From Nocardioides sp. (GTDB lineage Bacteria > Actinomycetota > Actinomycetes > Propionibacteriales > Nocardioidaceae), in NCBI GenBank assembly GCA_002729525.1, contig PBYI01000017.1, positions 1 through 64,000 of the forward strand: DNA of 64,000 nt, read 5' to 3'. The position numbers and the translations under genes were made by a program. The notes under the pieces are model-generated. The model made no database searches. It was not told the DNA's origin and saw only the letters and a program-made list of their open reading frames with translations. Positions 1-8,492 of this stretch are shown here, one piece after another; positions within the stretch are counted from its first letter, which is position 1, and each line of letters opens with the position of its first letter.

Positions 1-168
1 ACCCATGAAGGCCTTCCGTTGCTGCTTCCCGTAACTCTTACCGACCACCCCCGCACTCGTCAAAGCGAGCCGGATTGCGATCACCGAGTCCGGTGAAGCG
101 ATGGCCACCTCGGGGCCGGAAGCCCGAGTGACACTCTTGCTTCCCGCCGCTCCCTGGCGACTCAGAGA
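1..168 (-). other. Leader of a leftward transcription unit, probably rRNA
   Basis: No open frame is convincing here. Read leftward, the stretch follows a strong promoter and contains a near-perfect hairpin at 118-144 (GGAAGC and GAGTG arms pairing with CACTC and GCTTCC). A structured, non-coding leader after a consensus promoter, next to tyrS, resembles the leader of an actinobacterial 16S rRNA operon. The rRNA itself would lie off the left edge, so this is inference. Confidence 0.4.
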
Positions 169-197
169 ACATTAGAGGGTCCTGCGCACGCACACAA
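169..197 (-). promoter_or_regulatory. Strong sigma70-type promoter reading leftward off the window
   Basis: On the minus strand a -35 box TTGTGT (192-197) is followed after exactly 17 bases by a -10 box TAATGT (169-174). It lies downstream of the lldD-like gene and points to position 1. The near-consensus boxes and the absence of a close reading frame suggest a stable-RNA promoter. Confidence 0.55.
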
Positions 198-253
198 ATC
201 CGGGGGGTGTGACGGCGGGCACCAGAACCCCCTGCGCACGGCCTCCGAGGTCG

Positions 254-1282
254 TTATCGCAGGTCAGCGGCCTGCGCGGGGCTGGAAATTCCTCCGAGGA
301 GCAGCGCTTCCTCGAGCTCGTCGCGCACACGGGAGAGCAGACCGGCCACTCCGGAGGCGCCACCGGAGGCCAGCGCGAGGAGCGGAAGTCGGCCCTGGAA
401 GGCCAGGTCCGCGCCCGACGAAAGCGCGGCGAGCACGTCGAGGCCGGTGCGCACTCCCCCGTCGACCGCGACCGGGACCCGGCCTCCTACGGCAGCTGCG
501 ACCTCGGGCAGCGCCACCGCGGTCGGGATCGAACGGTCGAGCTGTCGACCGCCGTGGTTGGACACCCACACGCCCGAGGCGCCGGCGGCGACCGCCCGCC
601 CGGCGTCGTCGGAGCGCAGGACGCCCTTCACCCAGACCGGCACCCCGGTCAGGTCCGCGAGCCAGGCGATGTCGTCGGGCCCGAGGTCGGTCGCGTGCTG
701 CGCACCGGGCGTCGCACCGCGCACGGCGTCGGGGTGGTTGACGCCGTAGACGCCGCTGAGGTCGCCGAAGGGGGCGTCGTGCACGTCGTACTTGTGGCCG
801 GGCACCGGGGTGTCGACGGTCAGCACCACGGCGCGGGCCCCCGCGGCGACCGCGGCACGCAGGGCCGGGGCGATCAGGTCGCGGTCTGCGGTCAGGTAGG
901 CCTGGAGCCACCAGGTCACCCCGGTGGCACCGATGTCGGCGAAGGGAGTGCCTGCGTTGCTGGACACCGTCAGCACGGTGCCGGCCTCGAGCGCGGCCCG
1001 CGCCATGGCCAGCTCACCGTCGGGGTGCACCAGGCGCTGGAGCGACGTGGGCGCGATGCCGACCGGCATCGTCAGCCGGCTGCCGTGCACCTCGGTCGTC
1101 AGGTCCGGGGCGACCCCGCCGGTGAGCACCCGCGGACGGAAGCGGACGGCCCGCCACGCCTCGGCGGCCTCGGCGACCGAGACACCGTCACGGGAGCCGG
1201 TGGTGACGTAGTGGTGGACGTGGGCGGGCAGGGCCCGGCGCGCCTCCTCGGCGAGCGCGGCGACCCAGCCCGGCGTGGTCAC
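254..1282 (-). CDS. FMN-dependent alpha-hydroxy-acid oxidase/dehydrogenase
   Basis: A 342-residue TIM-barrel flavoenzyme of the lactate/glycolate oxidase family, which oxidises 2-hydroxy acids to 2-oxo acids. The FMN and active-site motifs are visible: an early Tyr in HHYVTTG, LQAY, VDTP, the Lys of VKGV, the catalytic SNHGGRQLD and the phosphate-binding DGGVRTG. The Arg that is usual after VDTP (in GRRE of glycolate oxidase) is Lys here (GHKYD), which may affect substrate choice. The GTG start overlaps the tyrS stop by four bases (GTGA), so it is translationally coupled to tyrS. Lactate as substrate is not shown by the sequence. It is slightly shorter than the usual 350-390 residues. Confidence 0.85.
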   Translation of the reverse strand: MTTPGWVAALAEEARRALPAHVHHYVTTGSRDGVSVAEAAEAWRAVRFRPRVLTGGVAPDLTTEVHGSRLTMPVGIAPTSLQRLVHPDGELAMARAALEAGTVLTVSSNAGTPFADIGATGVTWWLQAYLTADRDLIAPALRAAVAAGARAVVLTVDTPVPGHKYDVHDAPFGDLSGVYGVNHPDAVRGATPGAQHATDLGPDDIAWLADLTGVPVWVKGVLRSDDAGRAVAAGASGVWVSNHGGRQLDRSIPTAVALPEVAAAVGGRVPVAVDGGVRTGLDVLAALSSGADLAFQGRLPLLALASGGASGVAGLLSRVRDELEEALLLGGISSPAQAADLR

Positions 1283-2553
1283 GACCCCACGACCTCCACG
1301 CCGGCGAACTGCTTCTTCCCCCGACGCAGCACCAACCAGGTGCCCCCGACCAGGTCGTCGGGGCCGGGCACCGCGTCGACGTCGTTGACCCGCTCGTTGT
1401 TGAGGTAGGCGCCGCCCTCGCCGACGACGCGACGGGCCTCGCCCTTGCTCTTGCACAGTCCGGTGTCGACCAGGAGGTCCACGACCGGCGGCGGGTCGCC
1501 CTGCACGGTCGTGGTGCCGGTGCCGGCGAGGGCAGCGGCCAGCGTCGGTCCGGTGAGGCCGGCGAGGTCGCCCCCGCCGAACAGCGCCTTGGCTGCGGCC
1601 TTGGCCTGCTCGGTCTCCTCGGCTCCGTGCACCAGCGTGGTGACCTCGTCGGCCAGCACCTTCTGCGCCAAGCGCAGGAACGGCTTCTCCGCGTGCTCGG
1701 CCTCGATCTCCTCGATCCGCGCTCGGTCGAGGAACGTGAAGATCCGCAGCATCTCCCCCACCTTGGCGTCCTCGACGTTCAGCCAGAACTGGTGGAAGGC
1801 GTACGGCGACATCATGTCGGGGTCCAGCCAGAGCGCCCCGCCCTCGGTCTTGCCGTACTTGGTGCCGTCGGCCTTGGTGATGAGGGGTGTCGCGAAGGCG
1901 TGCACCGTGGCTCCGTCGGCGCGCCGGATCAGCTCGGCACCGCCGGTGATGTTGCCCCACTGGTCGGACCCGCCGAACTGGAGGCTGACACCGTGCTGGC
2001 GGTGCAGCCGGAGGAAGTCGTAGGACTGGAGCAGCACGTAGCTGAACTCCGTGTAGGAGATCCCGCCCTGCTCGAGACGGCGGCGTACGGTCTCGCGCGC
2101 CAGCATCCGGTTGACCGGGAAGTGCTTGCCCACGTCGCGCAGGAACTCCAGCGTGGAGAGGTCCTTGGTCCACTCGTAGTTGTCGACCACGGTGGCGGCG
2201 TTGTCGCCCTCCAGCGACACGAACGGCGACACCTGCGCCGTCAGCCGGGCCACCCACTCGCGCACGGTCTCCGTCGGGTTGAGCGTGCGCTCGCCCGAGT
2301 CGCGGGGGTCGCCGATCATGCCCGTGGCACCGCCGACCAGGAGGTACGGCGTGTGTCCGGCCTCCTGGAGGCGTCGTGCGGTGACGAGCTGCACCAGGTT
2401 GCCCATGTGCAGGCTGGGTGCGGTCGGGTCGAAGCCGACGTAGTACCGGACGCAGCCCGCCGACAGCGCGTCGCGCAGCGCGTCGAGGTCGGTCGAGTGC
2501 GCGAGGAGTCCGCGCCACTGCAGGTCGTCCAGCAACGAGGCGTCGACGCCCAC
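1279..2553 (-). CDS. tyrS: Tyrosyl-tRNA synthetase
   Basis: A 424-residue class I aminoacyl-tRNA synthetase that charges tRNA-Tyr in the cytoplasm. The N-terminal catalytic domain carries the HIGH-like motif (PSLHMGNL), the tyrosine/ATP pocket (GGSDQWGNI) and the KMSKS-like loop (TKYGKT). A C-terminal S4-type RNA-binding domain ends the protein. The GTG start at 2553 is chosen because GGAGGAG sits seven bases upstream; a more upstream GTG lies in another frame. Length is normal for bacterial TyrRS. In several actinobacteria tyrS is next to an rRNA operon, which fits the promoter at 169-197. Confidence 0.96.
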   Translation of the reverse strand: MGVDASLLDDLQWRGLLAHSTDLDALRDALSAGCVRYYVGFDPTAPSLHMGNLVQLVTARRLQEAGHTPYLLVGGATGMIGDPRDSGERTLNPTETVREWVARLTAQVSPFVSLEGDNAATVVDNYEWTKDLSTLEFLRDVGKHFPVNRMLARETVRRRLEQGGISYTEFSYVLLQSYDFLRLHRQHGVSLQFGGSDQWGNITGGAELIRRADGATVHAFATPLITKADGTKYGKTEGGALWLDPDMMSPYAFHQFWLNVEDAKVGEMLRIFTFLDRARIEEIEAEHAEKPFLRLAQKVLADEVTTLVHGAEETEQAKAAAKALFGGGDLAGLTGPTLAAALAGTGTTTVQGDPPPVVDLLVDTGLCKSKGEARRVVGEGGAYLNNERVNDVDAVPGPDDLVGGTWLVLRRGKKQFAGVEVVGS

Positions 2554-2684
2554 GCTGCACCTCCTCCGGTTCGGGCCGGTCGGCCCCGTGCGGTCCGGAC
2601 CGTGCGGCTCAAGCCTGCCGCACGGCTGCCGGCGCCCCCGGTGCAGGGTGCCCGCGGGGGTGGGTCCGGCGTCCGGGCCCACAG

Positions 2685-2725
2685 TAGGTTGTCGAGGTCT
2701 GCAAGGAGTGACTGACAGTGACTGA
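2685..2725 (+). promoter_or_regulatory. -10 box, Shine-Dalgarno and repeated GTGACTGAC before the kinase
   Basis: A TAGGTT hexamer at 2685-2690 looks like an actinobacterial -10. AAGGAG at 2703-2708 is the only good ribosome-binding site, but it is 19 bases from the kinase GTG (2728). In between are two copies of GTGACTGAC, which create tiny frames starting at 2708 (five codons) and 2718 (six codons, overlapping the kinase start). The real use of these starts is unclear. Confidence 0.3.
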
Positions 2726-2727
2726 CC

Positions 2728-4203
2728 GTGATCGGTGACAGGTACACCCTCGACCGGGAGATCGGCCGGGGCGGCATGGGCGCGGTGTGGCTCGGCCACG
2801 ACGACGTGCTCGACCGACCCATCGCGGTCAAGCGCGTCTCGACGGGCGGCGGGGCCGCCGACCAGGTGCGCGCGGAGCGCGAGGCCAGGATCGCGGCGAG
2901 CCTGAGCCACCCCAACATCGTGGGCGTCTACGACCTCGTGGACGACGGCGACGAGCTCTACCTGGTGATGGAGTACGTCGAGGGCCGCACGCTCGCCGAG
3001 CTGGTGCGCGCCGAGGGCCGCCTCGAGACCACCGAGGCCGCTCGCGTCGTCGGGCAGGTCGCCGCCGCGCTGGCCGCCGCGCACGCAGCGGGCGTGGTCC
3101 ACCGTGACGTGAAGCCCTCCAACGTGCTCGTCGGCGACGACGGCGTGGTCAAGCTGTCCGACTTCGGGATCGCCCGCGGCGACTCCGACACGACCCTGAC
3201 GAAGACCGGGCTGGTGACCGGATCGCCGGCCTACCTGGCCCCCGAGGTGGCCTCCGGGGCGACGGCCACCGGGGCCAGCGACGTGTGGTCGCTGGGCGCC
3301 GCGCTCTTCCACGCCCTGTCCGGGCGGCCGCCGTACGACGTCGGGGACAACGTGCTCGGCGCGATGTACCGCATCGTCAACGAGCCCCCGCCCCGGCTGG
3401 ACGACGCGGGCCCGCTCGCCACGGTGCTCGACGCGACGATGGAGCGCGACCCGTCCGCGCGCTGGTCGATGCAGGACGTCGCCGACCACCTCGCCGACGT
3501 CGCCCGCGGTCGCACGCCGCGCCCGCCGGGGGGTGCGCCGGCCGCGGCCGCGCCGCAGGCCGACGAGGCCGGCACCCAGGTGATGGACGTCGCGCCGGTC
3601 GCCGCCCCCCGGGCCACACCGACGCCGGCGCCCGAGCCGGTCCCCGCCCCGACGCCCGCCCCGACCCCCGCCCCGACCCCCGGAGGCGCCGGCCGCCGCC
3701 GGGCCGACGACGACACCGCCCGCCGACGCCCGGTGCTCCCCCTCGTGGTGGGCGGACTGGTCGTGGCCCTGCTGGTCGCGATCGGGGTCCTGCTCACCCT
3801 CGACGACCCGCAGGACACCGGACTCGACGCGGGACCGAGCCCGACGGCGCAGACCGACGACTCCGGGACGCCCAGCGAGGAGACCAGCAGCGCGACGCCC
3901 GAGCCGACCGCGGAGTCGATGGAGCAGTTCGCGACGTCGTACGTCGAGACCGCCTCCAGCGACCCCGACGCCGGCTTCGCGCTGCTCACGCCGGCGTACC
4001 AGGAGGAGAGCCCGGCGTACGACGACTTCTGGGGAAGCATGACCAACCCACGCGTCGATTCGGTGAGTGCGGACCCGGAGAGCCTCGTCGTGCGGTACAC
4101 CTACACCTACAGCTTCCCCTCACGCGGTCGCGTCACCGAGGACGTCGGCCTGCAGCTGGTGCAGGACGGCGACTCCTACCTGATCGACGGAGTGGTGGAA
4201 TGA
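2728..4203 (+). CDS. PknB-like membrane Ser/Thr protein kinase
   Basis: A 491-residue bacterial Hanks-type kinase. The N-terminal catalytic domain (about 5-260) has the Gly-rich loop GRGGMG, the ATP Lys35 (IAVKR), HRDVKPSN at 125 and DFG at 145-147, so it should be active. A Pro/Thr/Ala-rich linker with PAPTPAPT repeats follows, then one membrane helix near 338-359 and a 130-residue extracellular part of unknown ligand. There are no PASTA repeats, so peptidoglycan sensing is not implied. The GTG at 2728 is the first in-frame start after a TGA at 2719. It overlaps the HPt gene by four bases. Confidence 0.9.
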   Translation: MIGDRYTLDREIGRGGMGAVWLGHDDVLDRPIAVKRVSTGGGAADQVRAEREARIAASLSHPNIVGVYDLVDDGDELYLVMEYVEGRTLAELVRAEGRLETTEAARVVGQVAAALAAAHAAGVVHRDVKPSNVLVGDDGVVKLSDFGIARGDSDTTLTKTGLVTGSPAYLAPEVASGATATGASDVWSLGAALFHALSGRPPYDVGDNVLGAMYRIVNEPPPRLDDAGPLATVLDATMERDPSARWSMQDVADHLADVARGRTPRPPGGAPAAAAPQADEAGTQVMDVAPVAAPRATPTPAPEPVPAPTPAPTPAPTPGGAGRRRADDDTARRRPVLPLVVGGLVVALLVAIGVLLTLDDPQDTGLDAGPSPTAQTDDSGTPSEETSSATPEPTAESMEQFATSYVETASSDPDAGFALLTPAYQEESPAYDDFWGSMTNPRVDSVSADPESLVVRYTYTYSFPSRGRVTEDVGLQLVQDGDSYLIDGVVE

Positions 4204-4613
4204 CGTACGACAGCGGCCTCCTGGCCGACGACCCGCGCAGCACCGTGGGGCTCGACGGCCCGGCCGGGCTGGACCTGGAGCGCCTCGAGGAGCTGCGCGA
4301 CCTCGACCCCGGGAGCACGGCGTACCTCGACCGCGCGATCGACAACTTCGAGGTCAACTCCGCGGCCGCCGTCGCGGAGGTCGTCGCGCTCGCGGGCCGA
4401 CGCGACCTCGAGGGCGTGCGCACGACCGCGCACAAGATCGCCGGCAGCGCGCTCAACCTCGGCGCCCGCTCGGCCGGCGAGGTCGCCCGAGCGGTCGAGC
4501 TGCACGCCCGCGACGGTCACCAAGCCGAGGTCGACGGACTCCTGCGCGACCTGGCCGATGCCATGGCCGAGGGCCGCGGGCTCCTGCGGCGGTACCAAGC
4601 CACCTACCGCTGA
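4200..4613 (+). CDS. Stand-alone HPt phosphotransfer protein
   Basis: A 137-residue protein with an HPt domain: the motif TTAHKIAGSALNLGA matches the phosphotransfer helix, with His78 as phospho-acceptor. Such proteins relay phosphate from hybrid histidine kinases to response regulators. The ATG overlaps the kinase stop (ATGA), so the two are coupled, which is unusual because an HPt protein works in His-Asp relay while its partner is a Ser/Thr kinase. The nearest hybrid kinase in the window (18134-21382) already has its own HPt domain. It converges on the FHA gene, ending 28 bases short of it. Confidence 0.8.
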   Translation: MTYDSGLLADDPRSTVGLDGPAGLDLERLEELRDLDPGSTAYLDRAIDNFEVNSAAAVAEVVALAGRRDLEGVRTTAHKIAGSALNLGARSAGEVARAVELHARDGHQAEVDGLLRDLADAMAEGRGLLRRYQATYR

Positions 4614-4641
4614 CGTCGCGCTGGTGCGGCGTGCCGCCGGC

Positions 4642-5949
4642 TCAGCGCAGGTGGTGCGAGCGGAACGTCAGCCGGTGCGGCCCGACGTGCACGTGGTCAC
4701 CCGGCCACAGCCGACGCGGGCTCCCGGGCACCAGGCGGACGGGCTGGCCGCCGTCGTGCGGCACGACCCAGGTGCCGTTGCCCGAGCCGAGGTCCTCGAC
4801 GACGACGTCCCAGCCGTCGAGCCGCACGGCCGCGTGCACCCGGCTGATGGCGCGCTCGGGGTCGCTGAGAACGAGCTCGCGCACCCGGCGCCCGTCGACA
4901 CCGGGGTCCTGGCCGGGCTGGCGGCCCACGACGTAGTCGGCGTCGAGGCTGAACGTCGCCTGGCCGTCGACGAGCAGCACGCCCAGCGGGGGCCGGGGCC
5001 CCGGCACGAACACGTGCGAGGCCTGGAGCATCGCCAACCCACACCAGGCGCAGTTGGCGGCGTGCGGGTGGTTGAAGTGCCCGCGGGCGCAGTGCAGGCC
5101 CTGGACCACGACCTCGTCGTCGTCCGCCGCGGACGGCGCGGCCGACCGGTCGGGCGCGGCGGTCGGTAGCGGCGCCCGGGGCGTGGTCACCTGCGCACCG
5201 AGCAGCGAGACCGACTCGAACGCCGCGGCCGGCTCGGGATCCTCGTCGGCGTGACCGGGCGGCGGGGGCAGGTCGACGGCGTCCGCGCCCACCGGCGGGG
5301 GCGACACCACCGGGATCGACTCGGTCTCGGCGACCGGGTCGGGCGAGGGCGGCGGGAGGCTCACCCGCGCAGCGGCGAGCGGCGCGTCCTGGCCTGCCGG
5401 GTGCTCCTCCACCGGGAGCACGTCCAGGTCGGCGTCGGCGCTCTCGGCGGGCAGCACCGACGGCTCCGGTGCGGCGGCGTCGGGCGCGAGCAGCACGACC
5501 GCGCCGGCTCCGGGCACGACCCCGTCGACGAGCCGGCTCCACACCGGCGCCGGCTCGCCGCCCACCGGTCCGAGGCGCACCTCGGTCGGTGTGCCCATCA
5601 GCGGCTGGCGCACCACGCCGTCGGCCTCGCGACCGTTGAGCTCGGTGGTGCCGACGCGGGTGCGGGCCACCACGGGCAGGTCGCCTCGGAGCACGACCTC
5701 CGTGCCCCCGGCGGCGCCGGTGCGGTGCACGAGGACCGCGGCCCCCACGTCGTACGCCGTGAGGGCGGACGCCACCGCAGCGCCCGGGTCGACGGCGTCG
5801 GCCGCGGCCAGCAGGGCGTCGGCGAGCAGGGTGAGGACCTCGGCGGGACCGGCGAGCGCCGCGACGACCGGCCCGCGGCGCAGCAGCGCCAGGGGCTCGT
5901 CGGCGTCGCCGGGAGCGGGGAGCACGTGGACGTGGAGGGGGTCAGGCAC
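4642..5949 (-). CDS. FHA-domain protein with a Cys/His zinc-ribbon-like segment
   Basis: A 435-residue protein. The C-terminal FHA domain (about 340-435) shows the phosphothreonine-reading motifs GRQ, SRVHA and GSGNGTWV. Just before it is CARGH followed by NCAWCG, a probable zinc ribbon. The N-terminal 150 residues are unrecognised and a Pro/Asp-rich linker joins the parts. FHA domains bind phospho-Thr targets of Ser/Thr kinases, so this is the likely reader for the kinases of this cluster. It is the last gene of a leftward chain. The GTG start lies inside the preceding kinase gene (8-base overlap). Confidence 0.85.
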   Translation of the reverse strand: MPDPLHVHVLPAPGDADEPLALLRRGPVVAALAGPAEVLTLLADALLAAADAVDPGAAVASALTAYDVGAAVLVHRTGAAGGTEVVLRGDLPVVARTRVGTTELNGREADGVVRQPLMGTPTEVRLGPVGGEPAPVWSRLVDGVVPGAGAVVLLAPDAAAPEPSVLPAESADADLDVLPVEEHPAGQDAPLAAARVSLPPPSPDPVAETESIPVVSPPPVGADAVDLPPPPGHADEDPEPAAAFESVSLLGAQVTTPRAPLPTAAPDRSAAPSAADDDEVVVQGLHCARGHFNHPHAANCAWCGLAMLQASHVFVPGPRPPLGVLLVDGQATFSLDADYVVGRQPGQDPGVDGRRVRELVLSDPERAISRVHAAVRLDGWDVVVEDLGSGNGTWVVPHDGGQPVRLVPGSPRRLWPGDHVHVGPHRLTFRSHHLR

Positions 5950-6745
5950 CGCGGACGGCTCCTTCCAGCTGGTCGGCGAGCTCGAGCGCGGTCGCCGGGC
6001 GCTGCTCGCGTTCCGGGTGCAGGGCCCGCACGAGCACGTCGCGCAGCGCCGGGGACAGGTCGCCCGGCACCTGCGGCTCCGCGCGGATCACGTGGTTGAG
6101 GGCGTCGAGCAGATTGGTGGTGGGCAGGGCCGGGAACGGGCCGCGGCCGGTGGCGACCGCGAGCGCCGTGGCCCCGAGGGACCAGACGTCGGAGGCGCGG
6201 CCGGCGGTCTCGCCGCGGGCCACGCCGGGCTCCATGAACGCCAGGGTGCCGATCGGGCCGACGCCGGTCAGCGTCGCGCCGCGCGAGAGCAGCTGGGCCA
6301 GCCCGAGGTCGCCCAGCACGGCGCCGTCGTCGGTGAGCAGCACGTTGCCCGGCTTCACGTCCCGGTGCGCCACGCCGGCCTCGTGCAGCGCGTGGGCGCC
6401 GCGGGCCGCGTCGGCGACCGCACGGACCCGCACGTCGAGCGGCACCGACGCGTCGACCGTCGCCAGCGAGCCGCGGTGGTGGTAGGCGGTGGCGTAGTAG
6501 AGGACGCCGTCCTGGTGGCCGGCGTCGTACAGGCGGGCCAGGTACGGCGAGCCCACGGCGGCGAAGAGCTGGAGCTCGTTGGCCATCCGGCGGAACGCGT
6601 TGGCGCCCGCGCGCTGGGCGAGCACCTTGACGGCGCACACGGGCTCGTCGATGCCCAGCCGCCGCGGGGTGCGCGCGAGCCAGAACGAGCCGTGGTTGCC
6701 CTCCCCGAGCAGCTCGAGCAGGCGGTAGTCGGCGATCTGCCTCAC
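5942..6745 (-). CDS. Cytosolic Ser/Thr protein kinase without membrane anchor
   Basis: A 267-residue protein that is only a kinase domain: Gly loop GEGNHGS, Lys40 (CAVKV), HRDVKPGN at 127, and a metal motif that reads DLG (146-148) instead of DFG, a change tolerated in some active kinases. There is no membrane helix and no sensor, so it must be directed by a partner. Its GTG overlaps the transporter stop (GTGA) and its end overlaps the FHA gene. A kinase-FHA pair is a known arrangement for phosphorylation-controlled transport or assembly. Confidence 0.88.
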   Translation of the reverse strand: MRQIADYRLLELLGEGNHGSFWLARTPRRLGIDEPVCAVKVLAQRAGANAFRRMANELQLFAAVGSPYLARLYDAGHQDGVLYYATAYHHRGSLATVDASVPLDVRVRAVADAARGAHALHEAGVAHRDVKPGNVLLTDDGAVLGDLGLAQLLSRGATLTGVGPIGTLAFMEPGVARGETAGRASDVWSLGATALAVATGRGPFPALPTTNLLDALNHVIRAEPQVPGDLSPALRDVLVRALHPEREQRPATALELADQLEGAVRGA

Positions 6746-8067
6746 CGGACGGTCCTCCCCTCGGGCCCGGGCTGGTGGGGCTGGTCGGGCCGGTCGCCCG
6801 GTGGCGGACCCGGGGCCGACCCTGCCACGTCGGAGGGTCCGGCGGCGAGGTACCCGGGGCCGACGTCGACCCCGTCGCGGGTGAGCGCCCGGTCGGCGTC
6901 GACGCGTACGCCGGCGATGCGGTGCCGCAGCGGGACGCACAGGTAGAGCAGGCCGACCAGGACCGCACCGCCGACCAGCGCGAAGGTCAGCAGCCCCCGG
7001 TCGGTACGCAGCTCGGTGAGGAACAGCGCGGTCGTGACGACCTCGGCCCCGGCGAGCAGGGCCACGAACCCGGCGAGCTGACGGGTGGTGAGCCGGGCGG
7101 CGAACGCCGATCCGAGCGGGGCGCCCCAGCAGACGATCGGCACGGCCCCCAGCCACAGCCCCAGCAGGTCGTAGCGTCCCGCGTCCAGCCCGCCGCCGGG
7201 CGCGCCGGTGACGTCCGTGCCGCCCACGGAGGTGACCAGGTCGCCGGCGACCGTGACGTCGAGGTGGCCCTGCACCAGCCCCAGCCAGACCAGGCCGCAC
7301 GCCGACACGGCCGCCATCACGAGCACCGACGTCGGGACCGCGACCCGGGGCTCGAGGCCGAGGACGACCACCACCGCCAGGTAGAGCAGCACGTCGCTGC
7401 CGGACCCGACCTGTGAGGACGCCAGTCCGCCGAGGAACGCGCCGACGACCACGAACGCCACCTGGCGGGCGCCGAGCGGCGAGAGGCTGATGCGGACCTC
7501 CCGCACGGGCACCCGGCTGCCCAGGAAAACCACGAACGCCATTGACGCCACCAGCAGCGTGAACAGCACCTTGACGTAGGGACCGGGGAGCACGGAGGCC
7601 CAGAACGGCGTCCCTCGATCGGTGAGCCACAGCAGCCCGGCGGCGAACCCGAGCACCCCGACGGGTACCGACACCCACACGGCCGGCCAGGAGACCGGGC
7701 GGCGGCGTACGAGGATCGCGACCGAGGCCGCCCCCATGCCGATCGTCTGGATGCAGAGGCTGAACGTGCGCGCGACCTCCGACGGGACGCCGAGGCCCTT
7801 GGTGAACACCGGGAACGCCACCGCTCCCCCACCCTGCGGGGTCGAGCCGGCCACGAAGGAGCCGAACACCATCGTCGGAGCAGCCACGACGTTCGCCCAG
7901 ACCCGGTCCCAGCCGCCGGCGAGCGAGACCGCGACGACCCACGTGACGGTCACGACGACGGGGAGCACCAGTGCCAGGCGGGCCCGACGGTGCTCGTCGG
8001 CCGAGCGCGACGCACTGGCCTCGTCGAGGAAGGACAGGTCCGGCGCAGTCGGCCCCGGCGTGCTCAC
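6742..8067 (-). CDS. TauE/SafE-family membrane transporter
   Basis: A 441-residue polytopic protein with about eight to nine hydrophobic helices and the family pattern [20 protein letters not shown] in the first repeat and [17 protein letters not shown] in the second. TauE/SafE proteins export or import sulfite, sulfoacetate and other small organic acids; the substrate here cannot be told. It is longer than the usual 250-300 residues, with an extended loop and a Pro/Gly-rich cytoplasmic tail that could hold kinase targets. Start GTG is coupled to the upstream gene by a GTGA overlap. Confidence 0.82.
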   Translation of the reverse strand: MSTPGPTAPDLSFLDEASASRSADEHRRARLALVLPVVVTVTWVVAVSLAGGWDRVWANVVAAPTMVFGSFVAGSTPQGGGAVAFPVFTKGLGVPSEVARTFSLCIQTIGMGAASVAILVRRRPVSWPAVWVSVPVGVLGFAAGLLWLTDRGTPFWASVLPGPYVKVLFTLLVASMAFVVFLGSRVPVREVRISLSPLGARQVAFVVVGAFLGGLASSQVGSGSDVLLYLAVVVVLGLEPRVAVPTSVLVMAAVSACGLVWLGLVQGHLDVTVAGDLVTSVGGTDVTGAPGGGLDAGRYDLLGLWLGAVPIVCWGAPLGSAFAARLTTRQLAGFVALLAGAEVVTTALFLTELRTDRGLLTFALVGGAVLVGLLYLCVPLRHRIAGVRVDADRALTRDGVDVGPGYLAAGPSDVAGSAPGPPPGDRPDQPHQPGPEGRTVR

Positions 8068-8492
8068 ACGACCCTCCCACCGCGGAACCGCCAGCGCGGC
8101 AGCAGCACGCGCAGGGGGCCGTTGGAGACGAACCAGATCCAGAACCACGTCGTGGCGAAGTGCAGCCAGACCGCGAACGATGTCGGGCGGTCGAGCAGCA
8201 CCAGCACCAGGAGCACGAGCAGGAACTCGTTGACGACGGTGACCAGGCCGAACAGCGCCAGCCAGTCCTTCTCCCAGCGCAGCTGCATGAGCGCGTGGTA
8301 GCCCAGCTCCCACCCGGTGCCGAGCACGCCGACGAGGAGCAGCGCCAGGAACGCGACGCCGTAGACGTCGCCGAGGTCGCCCCCACCGGCGAACGGCAGC
8401 AGGAACGGCACCACGACGACCGTCCAGGGCACGCCGACGAGGAGCACGAGGAGCCAGCGGGTCTGGATGCGCCCGCCCAGGGTGGGGGTCAC
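8064..8492 (-). CDS. Small membrane protein of the kinase/flavoprotein operon
   Basis: A 142-residue protein with three to four predicted helices (runs such as WLLVLLVGVPWTVVVVPFLL near 15-34) and a Trp-rich last part (TTWFWIWF). I do not recognise the family. It lies between the flavoprotein and the transporter, overlapping both by four bases (GTGA), so its product is made in step with theirs. A membrane partner of either, for example an electron-transfer or anchoring subunit, is possible but unproven; no heme-ligand His pair is obvious. Confidence 0.7.
   Translation of the reverse strand: MTPTLGGRIQTRWLLVLLVGVPWTVVVVPFLLPFAGGGDLGDVYGVAFLALLLVGVLGTGWELGYHALMQLRWEKDWLALFGLVTVVNEFLLVLLVLVLLDRPTSFAVWLHFATTWFWIWFVSNGPLRVLLPRWRFRGGRVV

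Noticed and set aside
254..2560. A 768-codon open frame that looks like a fusion of the oxidase with an N-terminal domain
   Set aside because: Its first 425 codons are the tyrS gene read in the wrong frame; true starts with ribosome sites split it into two coupled genes.
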